A stretch of DNA of 64,000 bases from an uncultured Lachnospiraceae bacterium (GCA_947037115.1 CAMQTN010000006.1:1-64000), one strand, 5' to 3'; shown: positions 16,913 through 26,859, numbered from the stretch's first letter. Translations and numbers: made by a program. The notes: generated from the sequence alone by a model not told the origin.

Positions 16913-17974
16913 ATGAAAAATGTTATTTTGGTAGTGGACGATGACAAAACCAACCTGTCCCTGGCCCAGCGTATTCTCGGCCCGCAGTACCGCATAGCCG
17001 CCTGCAGCTCAGGAACGGCAGCCTTAACCTATCTGGAAAAGCACCGTCCCGACCTGATCCTTCTGGACATCAACATGCCGGAAATGAACGGTTTTGAGGT
17101 CATGGCAAAAATCCGTTCCAACATACAGACCGAGCTGATCCCCGTGATCTTCCTGACTGCGGACAATCTGGCAGAGACTGAGATCAAGTGCTTCCAGATG
17201 GGCGCCATGGATTTCGTGGCAAAACCCTTTGTGCCTGACATCCTTTTAAGCCGCGTCAGCAAAACCATCGAGCTCGACCAGTACCGTCATCATCTGGAGG
17301 ACATGGTAAATACGCAGGCGCAGAAAATCACGGAAGACGCCCTGCGTCTTGGCCGCATCCAGGACTCTGTCATCGTGGGCATGGCCAATCTGATCGAGAG
17401 CCGCGACGGCAGTACCGGAAAGCACGTAAAAAACACGCAGATGTATGTGAATATGATCGCCAATGAGCTGTTAGCCCGCGGTTATTTTACGGACGAGCTG
17501 ACCCCCTCCTACATCGAGGATCTCTGCAAGGCAGCCCCTCTCCACGACGTGGGCAAAATCAAGATTCCCGATGCCATCCTGCAAAAACCCGGCAAGCTGA
17601 CGCCGGAAGAATTTGAGACCATGAAGTTACATACCACCCACAGCCGGAAAATCATCCAGACCATCATCGGGGATATTGAGGACGAGCACTATGTGCGGCT
17701 GGTGGAGGATATCGCCCTCTACCACCACGAGCGCTGGGACGGCACGGGATATCCCGCCGGTCTCACCGGGGACAACATTCCTCTCTCCTCGCGGATCATG
17801 GCCGTAGCGGACGTATTTGACGCCCTCTACGAGGAGCGCTGCTACAAACCGCCCATCCGCCCCATCGAACGGATCATGCAGATCATGTCGGAGGGCCGCG
17901 GCACACAGTTTGACCCTGTCATCATCGATGTGTTTATGGATATGCTGCCGCAGCTCAAGGAGGTTTTGCAATGA
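16913..17974 (+). CDS. Response regulator with HD-GYP c-di-GMP phosphodiesterase
   Basis: The 353-residue product has a receiver domain (1-120: VVDDDKTN, phospho-acceptor Asp52 in ILLDINMPEMNG, LTADN, KPFVP) and an HD-GYP domain (about 160-350). The metal-binding HD pair is at 211-212 (PLHDVGKIKIPD), then HHERWDGTGYP with GYP near 279-281, and the partner-binding stretch after it. All catalytic residues are present, so it should degrade c-di-GMP when phosphorylated. Its TGA overlaps the next gene as ATGA, and the two following hybrid kinases are the obvious phosphate sources. Confidence 0.93.
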   Translation: MKNVILVVDDDKTNLSLAQRILGPQYRIAACSSGTAALTYLEKHRPDLILLDINMPEMNGFEVMAKIRSNIQTELIPVIFLTADNLAETEIKCFQMGAMDFVAKPFVPDILLSRVSKTIELDQYRHHLEDMVNTQAQKITEDALRLGRIQDSVIVGMANLIESRDGSTGKHVKNTQMYVNMIANELLARGYFTDELTPSYIEDLCKAAPLHDVGKIKIPDAILQKPGKLTPEEFETMKLHTTHSRKIIQTIIGDIEDEHYVRLVEDIALYHHERWDGTGYPAGLTGDNIPLSSRIMAVADVFDALYEERCYKPPIRPIERIMQIMSEGRGTQFDPVIIDVFMDMLPQLKEVLQ

Positions 17975-20838
17975 ACGAACAGACTGAAAAGAGACTGGAA
18001 CGGATTGTACTCGCTATCTTAAGTCTTTATACCGCCGCCTCCTTTCTCACGGGGCTTCTCTTTGGCTGGAGCATCTATATCCGGGAATTTCTTTTTCTGC
18101 CGCCGGTCGTCGGCTGGTTCATCTATGCCCGTGAATACTGGGACCATCCCCGGCGGGCAACTTTTATCTGCGCCATGTGCTGGACGGAATTCATACTCTT
18201 CGCCCTATTTACGGAAAACTTTTCCTCCATGCTTGTCACCATGGCCGGCGTCATTGTCCTGTTAAGCATTTTCAATATCAGGCCGCTTCTCTATCCGGGA
18301 TTTATTATCCCGATTTTTCTCTTTTTATACCACGGTTTTATCGCAAGGACCATCGCCGTTACCGGCCCCCGCAGCGCCCTGAGGCTGTGTGTCCAGTTTT
18401 TCTCCCTCTACACCGTATCCGCCGTGATCTGGATCATTCAGAAAAACCGGCAGGAAGCCAGCGAACTTCTGGTCGAAAACATTCGGGAACTGGAAATTGC
18501 CGAGCGCAGTAAAAGCGATTTTCTCGTCAATATCTCCCACGAAATCCGTACTCCCATCAACGCGGTGTGCGGTATGAGCGAAGCTATTTTACAGGAAGAT
18601 CTGCCCATAGACGTGCGCCGCGATGTGATAGACATCCAGACTGCCGGAAGAAATCTGCTCTCCACGGTCAGTAACATTCTGGATTTCTCGGAGCTTGAGA
18701 CAGGCAGACTGGAGCTTGCGGAGGAGAGCTACAATATCACCTCCACCATCACCGATATCATCAACATGGCCCTGACCATGGATAACGGCAGACATCTGGA
18801 GTTCATCGTGGACTGCGACGCCAACCTGCCATGCAATCTTCTGGGCGACGAGCAGAAGTTCCGGCGGATCGTCATGAATCTGCTCGGCAACGCCATCAAA
18901 TTCACGAAGGAGGGCGGCGTGATTCTGCGGATCAAAAGCCGGAAAGAGGCTTACGGCATCAACCTGCAGGTCAGCGTCAGAGACTCCGGCATCGGCATCG
19001 AACGCGCCGACCTGGAAAAAATCTTTACCAGCTTCAGCCAGGTCGATTCAAAAAGGAACCGGGAAGAGGGCGGCGTGGGCCTTGGCCTTGCCATCGCACA
19101 GGCGCTGGTCCGCAGTATGGGCGGTTTTATGACGGTAAACAGCACACCCGGCACCGGCAGCGAATTCCGATTTACGATCCCCCAGAAAGTTCTGGACGAG
19201 ACGCCCATCGTCTCCATCAAAGATAAAAAGCAGCTCTTTGCCGCCTGCTATATCAATCTCGACAAATACGGCTATACCGTGGTGAGAGAAGGTTATGAAA
19301 ACTGCATTCAGCACATCGTCAGCCAGCTCGGCTTCCCCTTCCGCGTCTGCCGGAATCTTCCCGAGCTGAAACGGCGTATGGAACGCGAAGCTTACACCCA
19401 CATTTTCATCGGCTGGGAGGAATACACTGAGGACCGCAGCTTCTTCGACCGGCTCTCCGGCGAGCTGGCCGTGGTACTTTTGCTTGATTATGATCAGGAA
19501 ATACCTGTGCCGGGCAATATGCTCCGCATCTACAAACCTTTCACTGTTCTTTCCATCGCCGCCGTTTTCAACGGACAGAAGATTATGGACGTCGAAGACA
19601 GACAGATAGGTTTACATAACAAATTCATTGCGCCGCAGGCACGTGTGCTGGTGGTGGACGACAACGCCATGAACCTGAAGGTCATGGCCCGTCTTCTCCT
19701 GCCCTACCGTCTCAAAGTAACCATGGCGGGCAGCGGCCCTGAGGCTTTGGAAAAATTAAACGCGCCGGAGTTCGACTGCGTCTTCCTGGATCACATGATG
19801 CCGGACATGGACGGTGTGGAAACGCTGCACAAGATCCGCCAGAAGCCGGGGCTGTATTACCAGTCTCTTCCCGTCATTGCCTTTACGGCCAACGCCATCG
19901 GCGGCGCGAGGGAAATGTTTTTGTCGGAAGGCTTCGACGACTTTATTGCCAAACCCATTGAACTCAGCGTTTTGGAGCGGATTCTCCGCCGCTATATCCC
20001 GTCCCAGATGCAGCTGCCCGTTGCGGAAGAAAGCACGCAGACAACCGCCGTCTGGAAAAATGCAGGGGACGCGACAGGAAAACAAACGGATACATCGTCA
20101 CAGCCAAAATCCTCCCCGCCGTCTGGGAAAAGCGCCGGCTCCCCAGGCGCAGTTGCCGTAAAGGAACGGGATGAAGCCGCCAGTGCGCGCCTGCGCCTGA
20201 CCCGGGCCGGCATCAACCTGGAGCAGGCCCTCGCCTACTGCGGGGATGAAGAAGGTTTCCGGGAAATCATCGCCATCTTTCACACGGAAGGCAGGAAGCG
20301 CCGGAACACTCTGACCCGCTATTTTAAAGAGCAGGACTGGAAAAATTATGTGATCTGTGTCCATGCCCTGAAGGGCAATGCAAAAGGCGTCGGCGCGGAC
20401 GGACTTTCGGAGATGGCCAGAGAATTGGAAATGGCCGGCAAGGAAAACCGCGTCGATTACATCCTGGAACACCATGAAGAGATGATGGAAAATCACGACA
20501 GGCTTCTGGCTGCGCTTGACGACAACGCCTTTGTCTACCCGGATGAGGAGCCCCCCGCGCCAGCGGCCGCCAAAGAACCTTCTCCCTTTCCGGAGGAAGA
20601 CAGCGCAGAAACCGGCCTTTGCGGGGAGGACAGCGATTCTTTGCAGGTACTGCTCTCGCAAATTGAGGAAAAACTGTCGTCTTTCGAGAGCGAAGGGCTT
20701 GGCGGCCTGCTCGACCGTCTTTCCGTCTCCTGCTGCCATGGCGCCTCTCTCGCGCCTTTGGCAGATGAAATCAGAAACCTGACCTCCGACTTTGATTTTC
20801 TCGGCGCCTCCGAGGTTCTGGAAAGGATGGGTAAATAA
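17971..20838 (+). CDS. Hybrid histidine kinase with REC and HPt domains
   Basis: The 955-residue protein begins with six or so hydrophobic helices (about 1-155) and no extracytoplasmic domain. HisKA follows (phospho-His190 in ISHEIRTPIN), then HATPase (NLLGNAIKFT, VRDSGIGIE, GVGLGLAIAQ), a poorly conserved linker that may be a pseudo-receiver, a receiver (Asp607 in FLDHMMPDMDG) and an HPt domain with His798 in HALKGNAKG. It therefore carries a whole phosphorelay. It overlaps the HD-GYP gene by ATGA and is followed 3 bp later by the next kinase gene, so the three are surely co-expressed. Confidence 0.92.
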   Translation: MNEQTEKRLERIVLAILSLYTAASFLTGLLFGWSIYIREFLFLPPVVGWFIYAREYWDHPRRATFICAMCWTEFILFALFTENFSSMLVTMAGVIVLLSIFNIRPLLYPGFIIPIFLFLYHGFIARTIAVTGPRSALRLCVQFFSLYTVSAVIWIIQKNRQEASELLVENIRELEIAERSKSDFLVNISHEIRTPINAVCGMSEAILQEDLPIDVRRDVIDIQTAGRNLLSTVSNILDFSELETGRLELAEESYNITSTITDIINMALTMDNGRHLEFIVDCDANLPCNLLGDEQKFRRIVMNLLGNAIKFTKEGGVILRIKSRKEAYGINLQVSVRDSGIGIERADLEKIFTSFSQVDSKRNREEGGVGLGLAIAQALVRSMGGFMTVNSTPGTGSEFRFTIPQKVLDETPIVSIKDKKQLFAACYINLDKYGYTVVREGYENCIQHIVSQLGFPFRVCRNLPELKRRMEREAYTHIFIGWEEYTEDRSFFDRLSGELAVVLLLDYDQEIPVPGNMLRIYKPFTVLSIAAVFNGQKIMDVEDRQIGLHNKFIAPQARVLVVDDNAMNLKVMARLLLPYRLKVTMAGSGPEALEKLNAPEFDCVFLDHMMPDMDGVETLHKIRQKPGLYYQSLPVIAFTANAIGGAREMFLSEGFDDFIAKPIELSVLERILRRYIPSQMQLPVAEESTQTTAVWKNAGDATGKQTDTSSQPKSSPPSGKSAGSPGAVAVKERDEAASARLRLTRAGINLEQALAYCGDEEGFREIIAIFHTEGRKRRNTLTRYFKEQDWKNYVICVHALKGNAKGVGADGLSEMARELEMAGKENRVDYILEHHEEMMENHDRLLAALDDNAFVYPDEEPPAPAAAKEPSPFPEEDSAETGLCGEDSDSLQVLLSQIEEKLSSFESEGLGGLLDRLSVSCCHGASLAPLADEIRNLTSDFDFLGASEVLERMGK

Positions 20839-20841
20839 CAT

Positions 20842-23535
20842 ATGTTTCATAATATTCGGCACTTTCTTCAAACCCTGATCCCCAGGCAGCTTGACTTTAA
20901 AGAGAAGATCAACCGCATGGTGATGCTTCTGGTGTTCACCGCCTCCCTGATCGGTATCATTCTCTTCCTTCTGGGTGCGGATCCCAGTGTTTTATACGCA
21001 TTGCTCCCTATATGTGCAATTTCCGGTCTCTCCATCCGGATAACCCTCACAAGGCATGACAGTAAACTTGCTTCCTGGCTTCTGGCCATCGGCATCAACG
21101 TGTTTTTCTTCCCCATGCTTTTTATCACCGGCGGCGGCACGCAGAGCGGAATGCCGGTCTGGTTTGTGCTGGGGCTGGTTTATATTTTCCTTTTATTTGA
21201 AGGGCGCAGCTTTGTGTTCGCCTTATCGCTCTCGCTCCTCTCCTTTCTGGGCACTTACCTGTTTGCCTATTACCGGCCGGAGCTCATCCCTGTTTCTACC
21301 CGGTTCTACAGCTTTTCGGACTCCTATACCGCATTGGTCTGTGTAAGCGTTTTCATCGGTGTGCTCTTAAAAATCCAGGGCAGGACCTACGAACAGGAAA
21401 AGCAGGCCGCCGAGCAGCAGCGCCGGGAAGTGGAGCGGATGGCCCACTCCAAGGACACCTTCTTTGCCAATATGAGCCACGAAATCCGCACACCCATAAA
21501 CACCATTATCGGCTTAAATGAAATGATCCTCAGGGAGGATATCTCCGACGAGATCGCTGAGAACGCCATCAACATCCAAAATGCCAGCAAAATGCTTCTT
21601 ACCACCATCAACGACATTCTGGACCTCTCCAAACTGGAATCCGGCAAAATGGATATCGTGCCGATCCAGTATGAAATCAGCTCCATGTTCAGCGATCTGG
21701 TCAATCTGATCTGGATTCGGGCACACCAGAAGAATTTGGAATTTAAGGTGGATATCGATCCTGATATCCCCTCCATGCTCTACGGCGACGAAGTGCGGAT
21801 AAAACAGATCGTCACCAACATGCTGACCAATGCAGTCAAATATACAGAGTCGGGCTCCGTCATCCTGCGCGCCAAGGGCGAGCGCATCGCGGCGGATCAG
21901 ATTCTTCTGCGCATTTCCGTGGAGGATACCGGTATGGGTATCCGCAAAGAGAGCCTGGATGACCTCTTTCATTCCTTCAAACGGGTGGACGAGTCAGATA
22001 ACCGCAACATCGAGGGCACGGGGCTTGGCCTTACCATATCCAAGCAGCTCGTGGAGATGATGGGCGGCAAAATTACCGTGGACAGCGTTTATCACAAAGG
22101 TTCCGTATTCACCGTAGAATTACAGCAGCGCATCGTCAATGTGCGTCCCATCGGCGTCATCAATTTCGCCGCACAAAAGCAGCTGAACCGGCGCTCTCTC
22201 TATCAGCGGAGCTTTGTCGCCCCGGATGCCCGCATCCTGGTAGTGGACGACAATGCCATGAACCTGATGGTGGCAGTGAAACTTCTGCGGGATACCAGAG
22301 TAAAAGTGGATACGGCCGAGAGCGGCCGGGAATGTCTGAAAAAGACCGCTGAGTCCGCTTATCACGTTATCCTGATGGACCACATGATGCCGGATATGGA
22401 CGGGGAAGCCACCCTGCAGGCTGTCCGCAGCCAGACAAGAGGCTTCTGCCAGAAAACTCCCATAATCGCCCTGACCGCCAATGTCATGACGGACGCAGAA
22501 CAGGTCTATCAGAGCATGGGATTCGACGGCTATCTTGCCAAGCCGATCAGTGTACCGCTTTTGGAGGCAGCTCTCCTGAAATATCTGCCCGCCGACCTGA
22601 TCGAGGATATTGCCCTGTCAGAAGAGACCGGCACGGACCAGATGCATGACGTCAGCCAGATCAGGAGCGCACGCAAGCGAAAAATCGCCGTCACGGCAGA
22701 TTGTATCTGCGATCTGCCAAAGGAGCTGTTGGACCGCTTTCACATCCGTCTCATGTACTGCTATGTCCACACCGTAGAGGGCCGGTTCTGCGATCTCTTT
22801 GAGATCTCCTCAGACAGTCTGCTTTCCTATCTGCAGACAGAAGGCAGCCGCTCCCACTCCTCCACGGCAGACCCTTCCGAATACGAGTATTTCTTTGCAG
22901 AAACGCTGACGGAGGCGGAACATGTGATCCACATCACTGCCACCGCTGATCTGAGCGGCGCTTATCCCAACGCCACCCAGGCCGCCAAAACCTTTGACAA
23001 CGTCATCGTCATGGACTCTGCCCATATCAGCAGCGGCCACGGCCTCATGGTGCTTTACGCCGCCATGCTGGCGGAACAGGGGCGGAATGTGGACGAAATC
23101 TGTCAGGCACTGGGCGAATATCAGGGGCGCGTCTTCTCCAACTTTCTGGTGCCCGGCACGGCCACGCTCCACCGCAACGGCAAAGTGAGCGGCAGCGTCC
23201 ACAGAATCTGTACTCTATGTAATCTCCACCCGATTCTGGCCATGTCGAAAAACCGGTTGAAATTGTGGCGGATCGAATCCGGAAACATGCACCGGGTTAT
23301 CCGGCAGTATGTGAAACATCTGTTTAAACACAGCAAACAGATCGACACCCGTATCCTCTTCGTCACCTATGCGGGGTGCACCGTAAAGCAGATCGATGAG
23401 ATTGCAGAAATCGTGGAAAAATATATCCATTTCGATAAAGTAGTCTTTCAAAAAGCGTCCGCCACCGTTTCCAGCAACTGCGGCATCGGCACGTTCGGGT
23501 TGATGTTTGTGAGAAAAGAAAAACAGGAGTCATGA
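20842..23535 (+). CDS. Hybrid histidine kinase-receiver fused to DegV domain
   Basis: The 897-residue protein has N-terminal membrane helices (about 25-185), HisKA with His213 in MSHEIRTPIN, HATPase with GTGLGLTISKQL, a receiver with Asp513 in LMDHMMPDMDG, and then a C-terminal domain from about 612 to 892. That domain is DegV: VTADCICDLPKELL at its start, the HSSTADPSEY loop, TADLSGAYPNATQAA, VMDSAHISSGHG, and a long closing half with NLHPILAM. DegV proteins bind fatty acids and present them to the FakA kinase. No HPt is present, so phosphate must leave through another protein, likely the HPt of the preceding kinase. It ends in a terminator. Confidence 0.88.
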   Translation: MFHNIRHFLQTLIPRQLDFKEKINRMVMLLVFTASLIGIILFLLGADPSVLYALLPICAISGLSIRITLTRHDSKLASWLLAIGINVFFFPMLFITGGGTQSGMPVWFVLGLVYIFLLFEGRSFVFALSLSLLSFLGTYLFAYYRPELIPVSTRFYSFSDSYTALVCVSVFIGVLLKIQGRTYEQEKQAAEQQRREVERMAHSKDTFFANMSHEIRTPINTIIGLNEMILREDISDEIAENAINIQNASKMLLTTINDILDLSKLESGKMDIVPIQYEISSMFSDLVNLIWIRAHQKNLEFKVDIDPDIPSMLYGDEVRIKQIVTNMLTNAVKYTESGSVILRAKGERIAADQILLRISVEDTGMGIRKESLDDLFHSFKRVDESDNRNIEGTGLGLTISKQLVEMMGGKITVDSVYHKGSVFTVELQQRIVNVRPIGVINFAAQKQLNRRSLYQRSFVAPDARILVVDDNAMNLMVAVKLLRDTRVKVDTAESGRECLKKTAESAYHVILMDHMMPDMDGEATLQAVRSQTRGFCQKTPIIALTANVMTDAEQVYQSMGFDGYLAKPISVPLLEAALLKYLPADLIEDIALSEETGTDQMHDVSQIRSARKRKIAVTADCICDLPKELLDRFHIRLMYCYVHTVEGRFCDLFEISSDSLLSYLQTEGSRSHSSTADPSEYEYFFAETLTEAEHVIHITATADLSGAYPNATQAAKTFDNVIVMDSAHISSGHGLMVLYAAMLAEQGRNVDEICQALGEYQGRVFSNFLVPGTATLHRNGKVSGSVHRICTLCNLHPILAMSKNRLKLWRIESGNMHRVIRQYVKHLFKHSKQIDTRILFVTYAGCTVKQIDEIAEIVEKYIHFDKVVFQKASATVSSNCGIGTFGLMFVRKEKQES

Positions 23536-23549
23536 TGGCTCCTGTTTCT
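23521..23549. terminator. Bidirectional terminator between convergent operons
   Basis: AAACAGGAG and CTCCTGTTT form a 9-bp stem. Rightward it ends in TTTCTTTG and leftward in TTTTTCTTTTC, so it serves the DegV-fusion gene and the kinase ending at 23571. The TGA of the DegV-fusion gene lies in the loop. Confidence 0.85.
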
Positions 23550-23570
23550 TTGCTCTCTCACTGAAAGATG

Positions 23571-26186
23571 TCATTCCTCCTGCGCCGATATCTCCGGCTT
23601 TTCTTCCTCTATGGCCGCCTCCTGTTTGTTTTCCGGGAGACGCACTGTCACCGTAAACAGATCCGCATCCGTCTCCACCGAAAAACTGCCGCCGCAGGCC
23701 TCCGTAAAGCTCTTCGCGATGGAGAGTCCCAGCCCGCTTCCGCCGTCCGTGCGGCTCTCGTCTCCCCGCACAAACCGTTCGGTAAAGTCCTTGTCATCGG
23801 CAATCTCTATGCTGGAGGTATTCTTGATCTTAACGACAGCCTCCCCCATCTTATTTGTGAGCGTCAGATAAACCCGGGAACCCTCCAGCGAGTAGCGCAG
23901 CGCATTCTGGAGCAGATTCTGAAATACCCGGTAGAGACGCTGTCCATCCGCCCTCACTAAAACCGGCTCCTGAGGAATGGTCGTTTTCATCGAAATCGTA
24001 CTCTCCTCAATCTGCCCGTTCATATCCGCAAGCGTCTGGCGAAGCAGCTTGCCCAAATCCAGCGATTCCATGTTAATAGGAAGCTGCCCCGAAGTGGCTT
24101 TGCTCACCTCAAATACATCCTGCACGATACTGCGCAGCCGCTCCGACTTCTCCCCCAATATCTGAATATACTCCTTCACATACTGCGGCAGATCCTCTTC
24201 CTGCCGCAAAAGCTCCACATAGCTGATAATGGAAGTGAGCGGCGTCTTGATATCGTGGGACACATTGGTTACCAGATCCACCTTCATGCGCTCGCTCTTC
24301 ACGCGCTCCGCCAAGGCTGTCTCCATTCCCTTTTGAATCTCATTTAAGTTGTCGGCTGCCTCCCGCAGATCCGTATCTTCGGACAAAGTCAGTTCTTCTG
24401 TCAGATTGCCCTCCCGCACCGCAAGAATCTGATCAGACAGTGCGCCGATGTCCACAGCCAGCCTGTGATTTTTCCTTAAGCTGCAAAAAGTAGTCAGCGT
24501 AAAAATAAACAGGGCGGCAAAGGTGACCTGGGCCATCAGCAGATAGGCGCCCCCAAGTCCGAAGGGATATCCCCCGTACTCTGCTATGGCTTCGTATCCA
24601 TAATCATAGGCATAGCCCCCTGAGAGATAATTCAGATACTCCCCGGCAATCAGCCATACTACCAAAATAGATACCGCAAACAGCATGATCAGCACAAGCT
24701 CAACAATCAGGATAATCCGCTGTCTCCTCACCAGCCTTTTCTGGATCGGGTATTTAAAATCTTTTGTTTTTAAAAGATTAAAAAGGGGCTTCTTCTGCCT
24801 GTTACGGTTCATCCGAAAATCCAGGACAGCCAGGTACAGGAGCCAGAAGTATGCAGTCAGATACCACCCTGCTTCGTACAGCTTCCTCATCTCGTAAATA
24901 TAGTCGCCGCTCCAGTTATAATAGTAATATCCGTATCTGATCCACCAGCCAAGCTGGGAAAGCACACCGCTTCCCATACCCGCCAGTATCACCGCGGGCA
25001 GGACTGCCAGCAGGATTTTCCCTTCCAGACAGATTTTAGCCAAAAAATCCGCAATCTTTTTTACACCCTGCCGCCTGCTCTTCCACAGTAACAGGGAAAC
25101 CGCAAGCAGAACCACCGCCGCCGTCAGATACAGCTTCGTCCGCTCAGCCGCGCTGTGCAGGTAGATCAGGTTCTGCTTCATGCGGTAAAGCCTGCCGCCA
25201 TACTGGGTAATATGGCTGTTCTCGTCCTCTCTCACCATATACAGTTTCGGATCTTTGGCAGCCGCCAGAAAAATCACCGCTTCCTTAGCCGACTCTCCTA
25301 TTGTAAAATTAGGATAACCGGGCACCCGCCAGCGGCTTTCATCGCTGTAAACGCCGTCGCCGTATGTTTCGCCGTACACATCCTCCTGCCAGCCGTCCTT
25401 CGTAATCTCCACCCTGCCGTCCCCGGCCCTGTTATACCAGAGCGCAAAGTTGTACTCATTGCTGTCAAGAGACTCATAGAAATCCGCATCCCCCCATTCC
25501 TGTCCTGTCCTGTCCTCATACGCTTCCATGTTGGTATAGAGAAGCTTATTCTGATAAACCACGGCATATTGCAGGTTTTTATTGCGCGCCATATCTTCCA
25601 TGAAGGCATCCCGGCTCTCCGGATCGCTGTAATCATAATACCCAGAATAATATCCGTCGTAACGATAGTACCCGTCATAATCCTCATCGCCCGCATAGCC
25701 ATATTCGGCCGCCAGCATTTCCTCGTAATGAGCCTGCTCTTCCGCCAGATATGCCTGATAATCGTCCTGATCGCCGCCAAAAGCCGCCGGCCCTTCCAGA
25801 TCATCCAGAAAATCATAGTCTGTCGTAACTGCAGACTGCTCCACAACAGTCTCTTCCTGCTCCTCATAGGCCTCATTCAGGAATCTGTCATTCCACTCCT
25901 CATAAGACTCGTCCATGAACTTATATACTGCGCCCGTACTATCCGTAAAATAGCCGGAATAGGCTTTTCCCCCGGTAGCCACACCCATAAGCTCCGACAG
26001 CCTTTCGCTGATCAGGTCCCTGAACTCCCCGCTCTCCTGATAATCCGCCTGCTCCCCGAAAACATCCGCACCGAACGTCATAAACAAAGCCACGGCAGGA
26101 ACCAGATTTGTAATGAGCAGCGACAGACCTGCCGCAAAAATGAATACGCTGCACCATATTTTACATTTTTTCCATTTTGTATCCAA
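23571..26186 (-). CDS. Sensor histidine kinase with Tyr/Asp/Gly-rich outer domain
   Basis: The 871-residue product starts with TTG inside the end of the response-regulator gene (26-bp overlap). An N-terminal membrane helix (about 12-37) is followed by an extracytoplasmic domain to about residue 345 with a repeated Tyr/Asp/Gly stretch (DEDYDGYYRYDGYYSGYYDY). Four to five further membrane helices occupy about 350-590. The cytoplasmic part has a HAMP-like linker, His644 in VSHDIKTPLTS, and an ATPase domain with NLLQNALRYS and GGSGLGLSIAKS. It phosphorylates the regulator at 26161. Glu-rich C-terminus. The signal is unknown; multi-helix layout is unlike the common two-helix sensor. Confidence 0.88.
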   Translation of the reverse strand: MDTKWKKCKIWCSVFIFAAGLSLLITNLVPAVALFMTFGADVFGEQADYQESGEFRDLISERLSELMGVATGGKAYSGYFTDSTGAVYKFMDESYEEWNDRFLNEAYEEQEETVVEQSAVTTDYDFLDDLEGPAAFGGDQDDYQAYLAEEQAHYEEMLAAEYGYAGDEDYDGYYRYDGYYSGYYDYSDPESRDAFMEDMARNKNLQYAVVYQNKLLYTNMEAYEDRTGQEWGDADFYESLDSNEYNFALWYNRAGDGRVEITKDGWQEDVYGETYGDGVYSDESRWRVPGYPNFTIGESAKEAVIFLAAAKDPKLYMVREDENSHITQYGGRLYRMKQNLIYLHSAAERTKLYLTAAVVLLAVSLLLWKSRRQGVKKIADFLAKICLEGKILLAVLPAVILAGMGSGVLSQLGWWIRYGYYYYNWSGDYIYEMRKLYEAGWYLTAYFWLLYLAVLDFRMNRNRQKKPLFNLLKTKDFKYPIQKRLVRRQRIILIVELVLIMLFAVSILVVWLIAGEYLNYLSGGYAYDYGYEAIAEYGGYPFGLGGAYLLMAQVTFAALFIFTLTTFCSLRKNHRLAVDIGALSDQILAVREGNLTEELTLSEDTDLREAADNLNEIQKGMETALAERVKSERMKVDLVTNVSHDIKTPLTSIISYVELLRQEEDLPQYVKEYIQILGEKSERLRSIVQDVFEVSKATSGQLPINMESLDLGKLLRQTLADMNGQIEESTISMKTTIPQEPVLVRADGQRLYRVFQNLLQNALRYSLEGSRVYLTLTNKMGEAVVKIKNTSSIEIADDKDFTERFVRGDESRTDGGSGLGLSIAKSFTEACGGSFSVETDADLFTVTVRLPENKQEAAIEEEKPEISAQEE

Positions 26187-26859
26187 TGCCCCACACCACC
26201 TTTATATATTCTGGCTCTTTCGGATTGAGTTCGATTTTCTCCCGCATGTGGCGGATGTGTACCATCACCGTGTTCTCCGGCGAAAAGGACGGTTCTTCCC
26301 AGACACGCTCATAAATCTCCTCCGCCGGAAAAATACGGCCCCTGTTTTTCATGAGAAGCTCCATGATTTTCGTCTCCGTGGCAGTCAGCCTGACCGGCTC
26401 CCCGTCCGCGTAGAGCGTCCGCTCCTTCAGTCGGTAGCAGAGCCTTCCATTTACGATCTCGTCCTCTTCGTTCTGCGCATGGATTCCGCCAAGCAGCGTA
26501 TACCTGCGGAGCTGGCTTTTCACCCGGGCCGCCAGCTCCTGCGGATTGAAAGGTTTCGCCACATAGTCGTCCGCCCCCATGGAGAGTCCAAGGATTTTGT
26601 CCGTATCCTCCGTCTTCGCGCTCAGAACGATAATGGGCAGGTTTTTTCGCTCCCTGATCTTCATCATGGCGGAAAGTCCGTCCAGTTTCGGCATCATCAC
26701 ATCCATGATAATCAGCTGCACCTCCTGCTCCGCCAGGACCCGAAGCGCCTCCATGCCGTCGTAGGCTCTTAGCACCCGGTACCCCTCCTTCTCCAGAAGA
26801 AGCGCGATCGCCCGCACAATCTCCCTGTCGTCGTCCACCACAAGCACACATTCGTCCAT
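26161..26859 (-). CDS. OmpR/PhoB-family response regulator
   Basis: The 232-residue product has a receiver domain (VVDDDREI, phospho-acceptor Asp near residue 52 in IIMDVMMPKLDG, LSAKTED, KPFNPQEL) and a winged-helix DNA-binding domain (LTATETKIMELLMKN, VMVHIRHMREKIE, VWGIGYKME). It is upstream of and overlaps the histidine kinase, the usual order for such pairs. AGGGGAAAG precedes the ATG. No target genes can be identified from sequence alone. The sequence type resembles VanR-like regulators, but no resistance genes are nearby. Confidence 0.93.
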   Translation of the reverse strand: MDECVLVVDDDREIVRAIALLLEKEGYRVLRAYDGMEALRVLAEQEVQLIIMDVMMPKLDGLSAMMKIRERKNLPIIVLSAKTEDTDKILGLSMGADDYVAKPFNPQELAARVKSQLRRYTLLGGIHAQNEEDEIVNGRLCYRLKERTLYADGEPVRLTATETKIMELLMKNRGRIFPAEEIYERVWEEPSFSPENTVMVHIRHMREKIELNPKEPEYIKVVWGIGYKMEKM

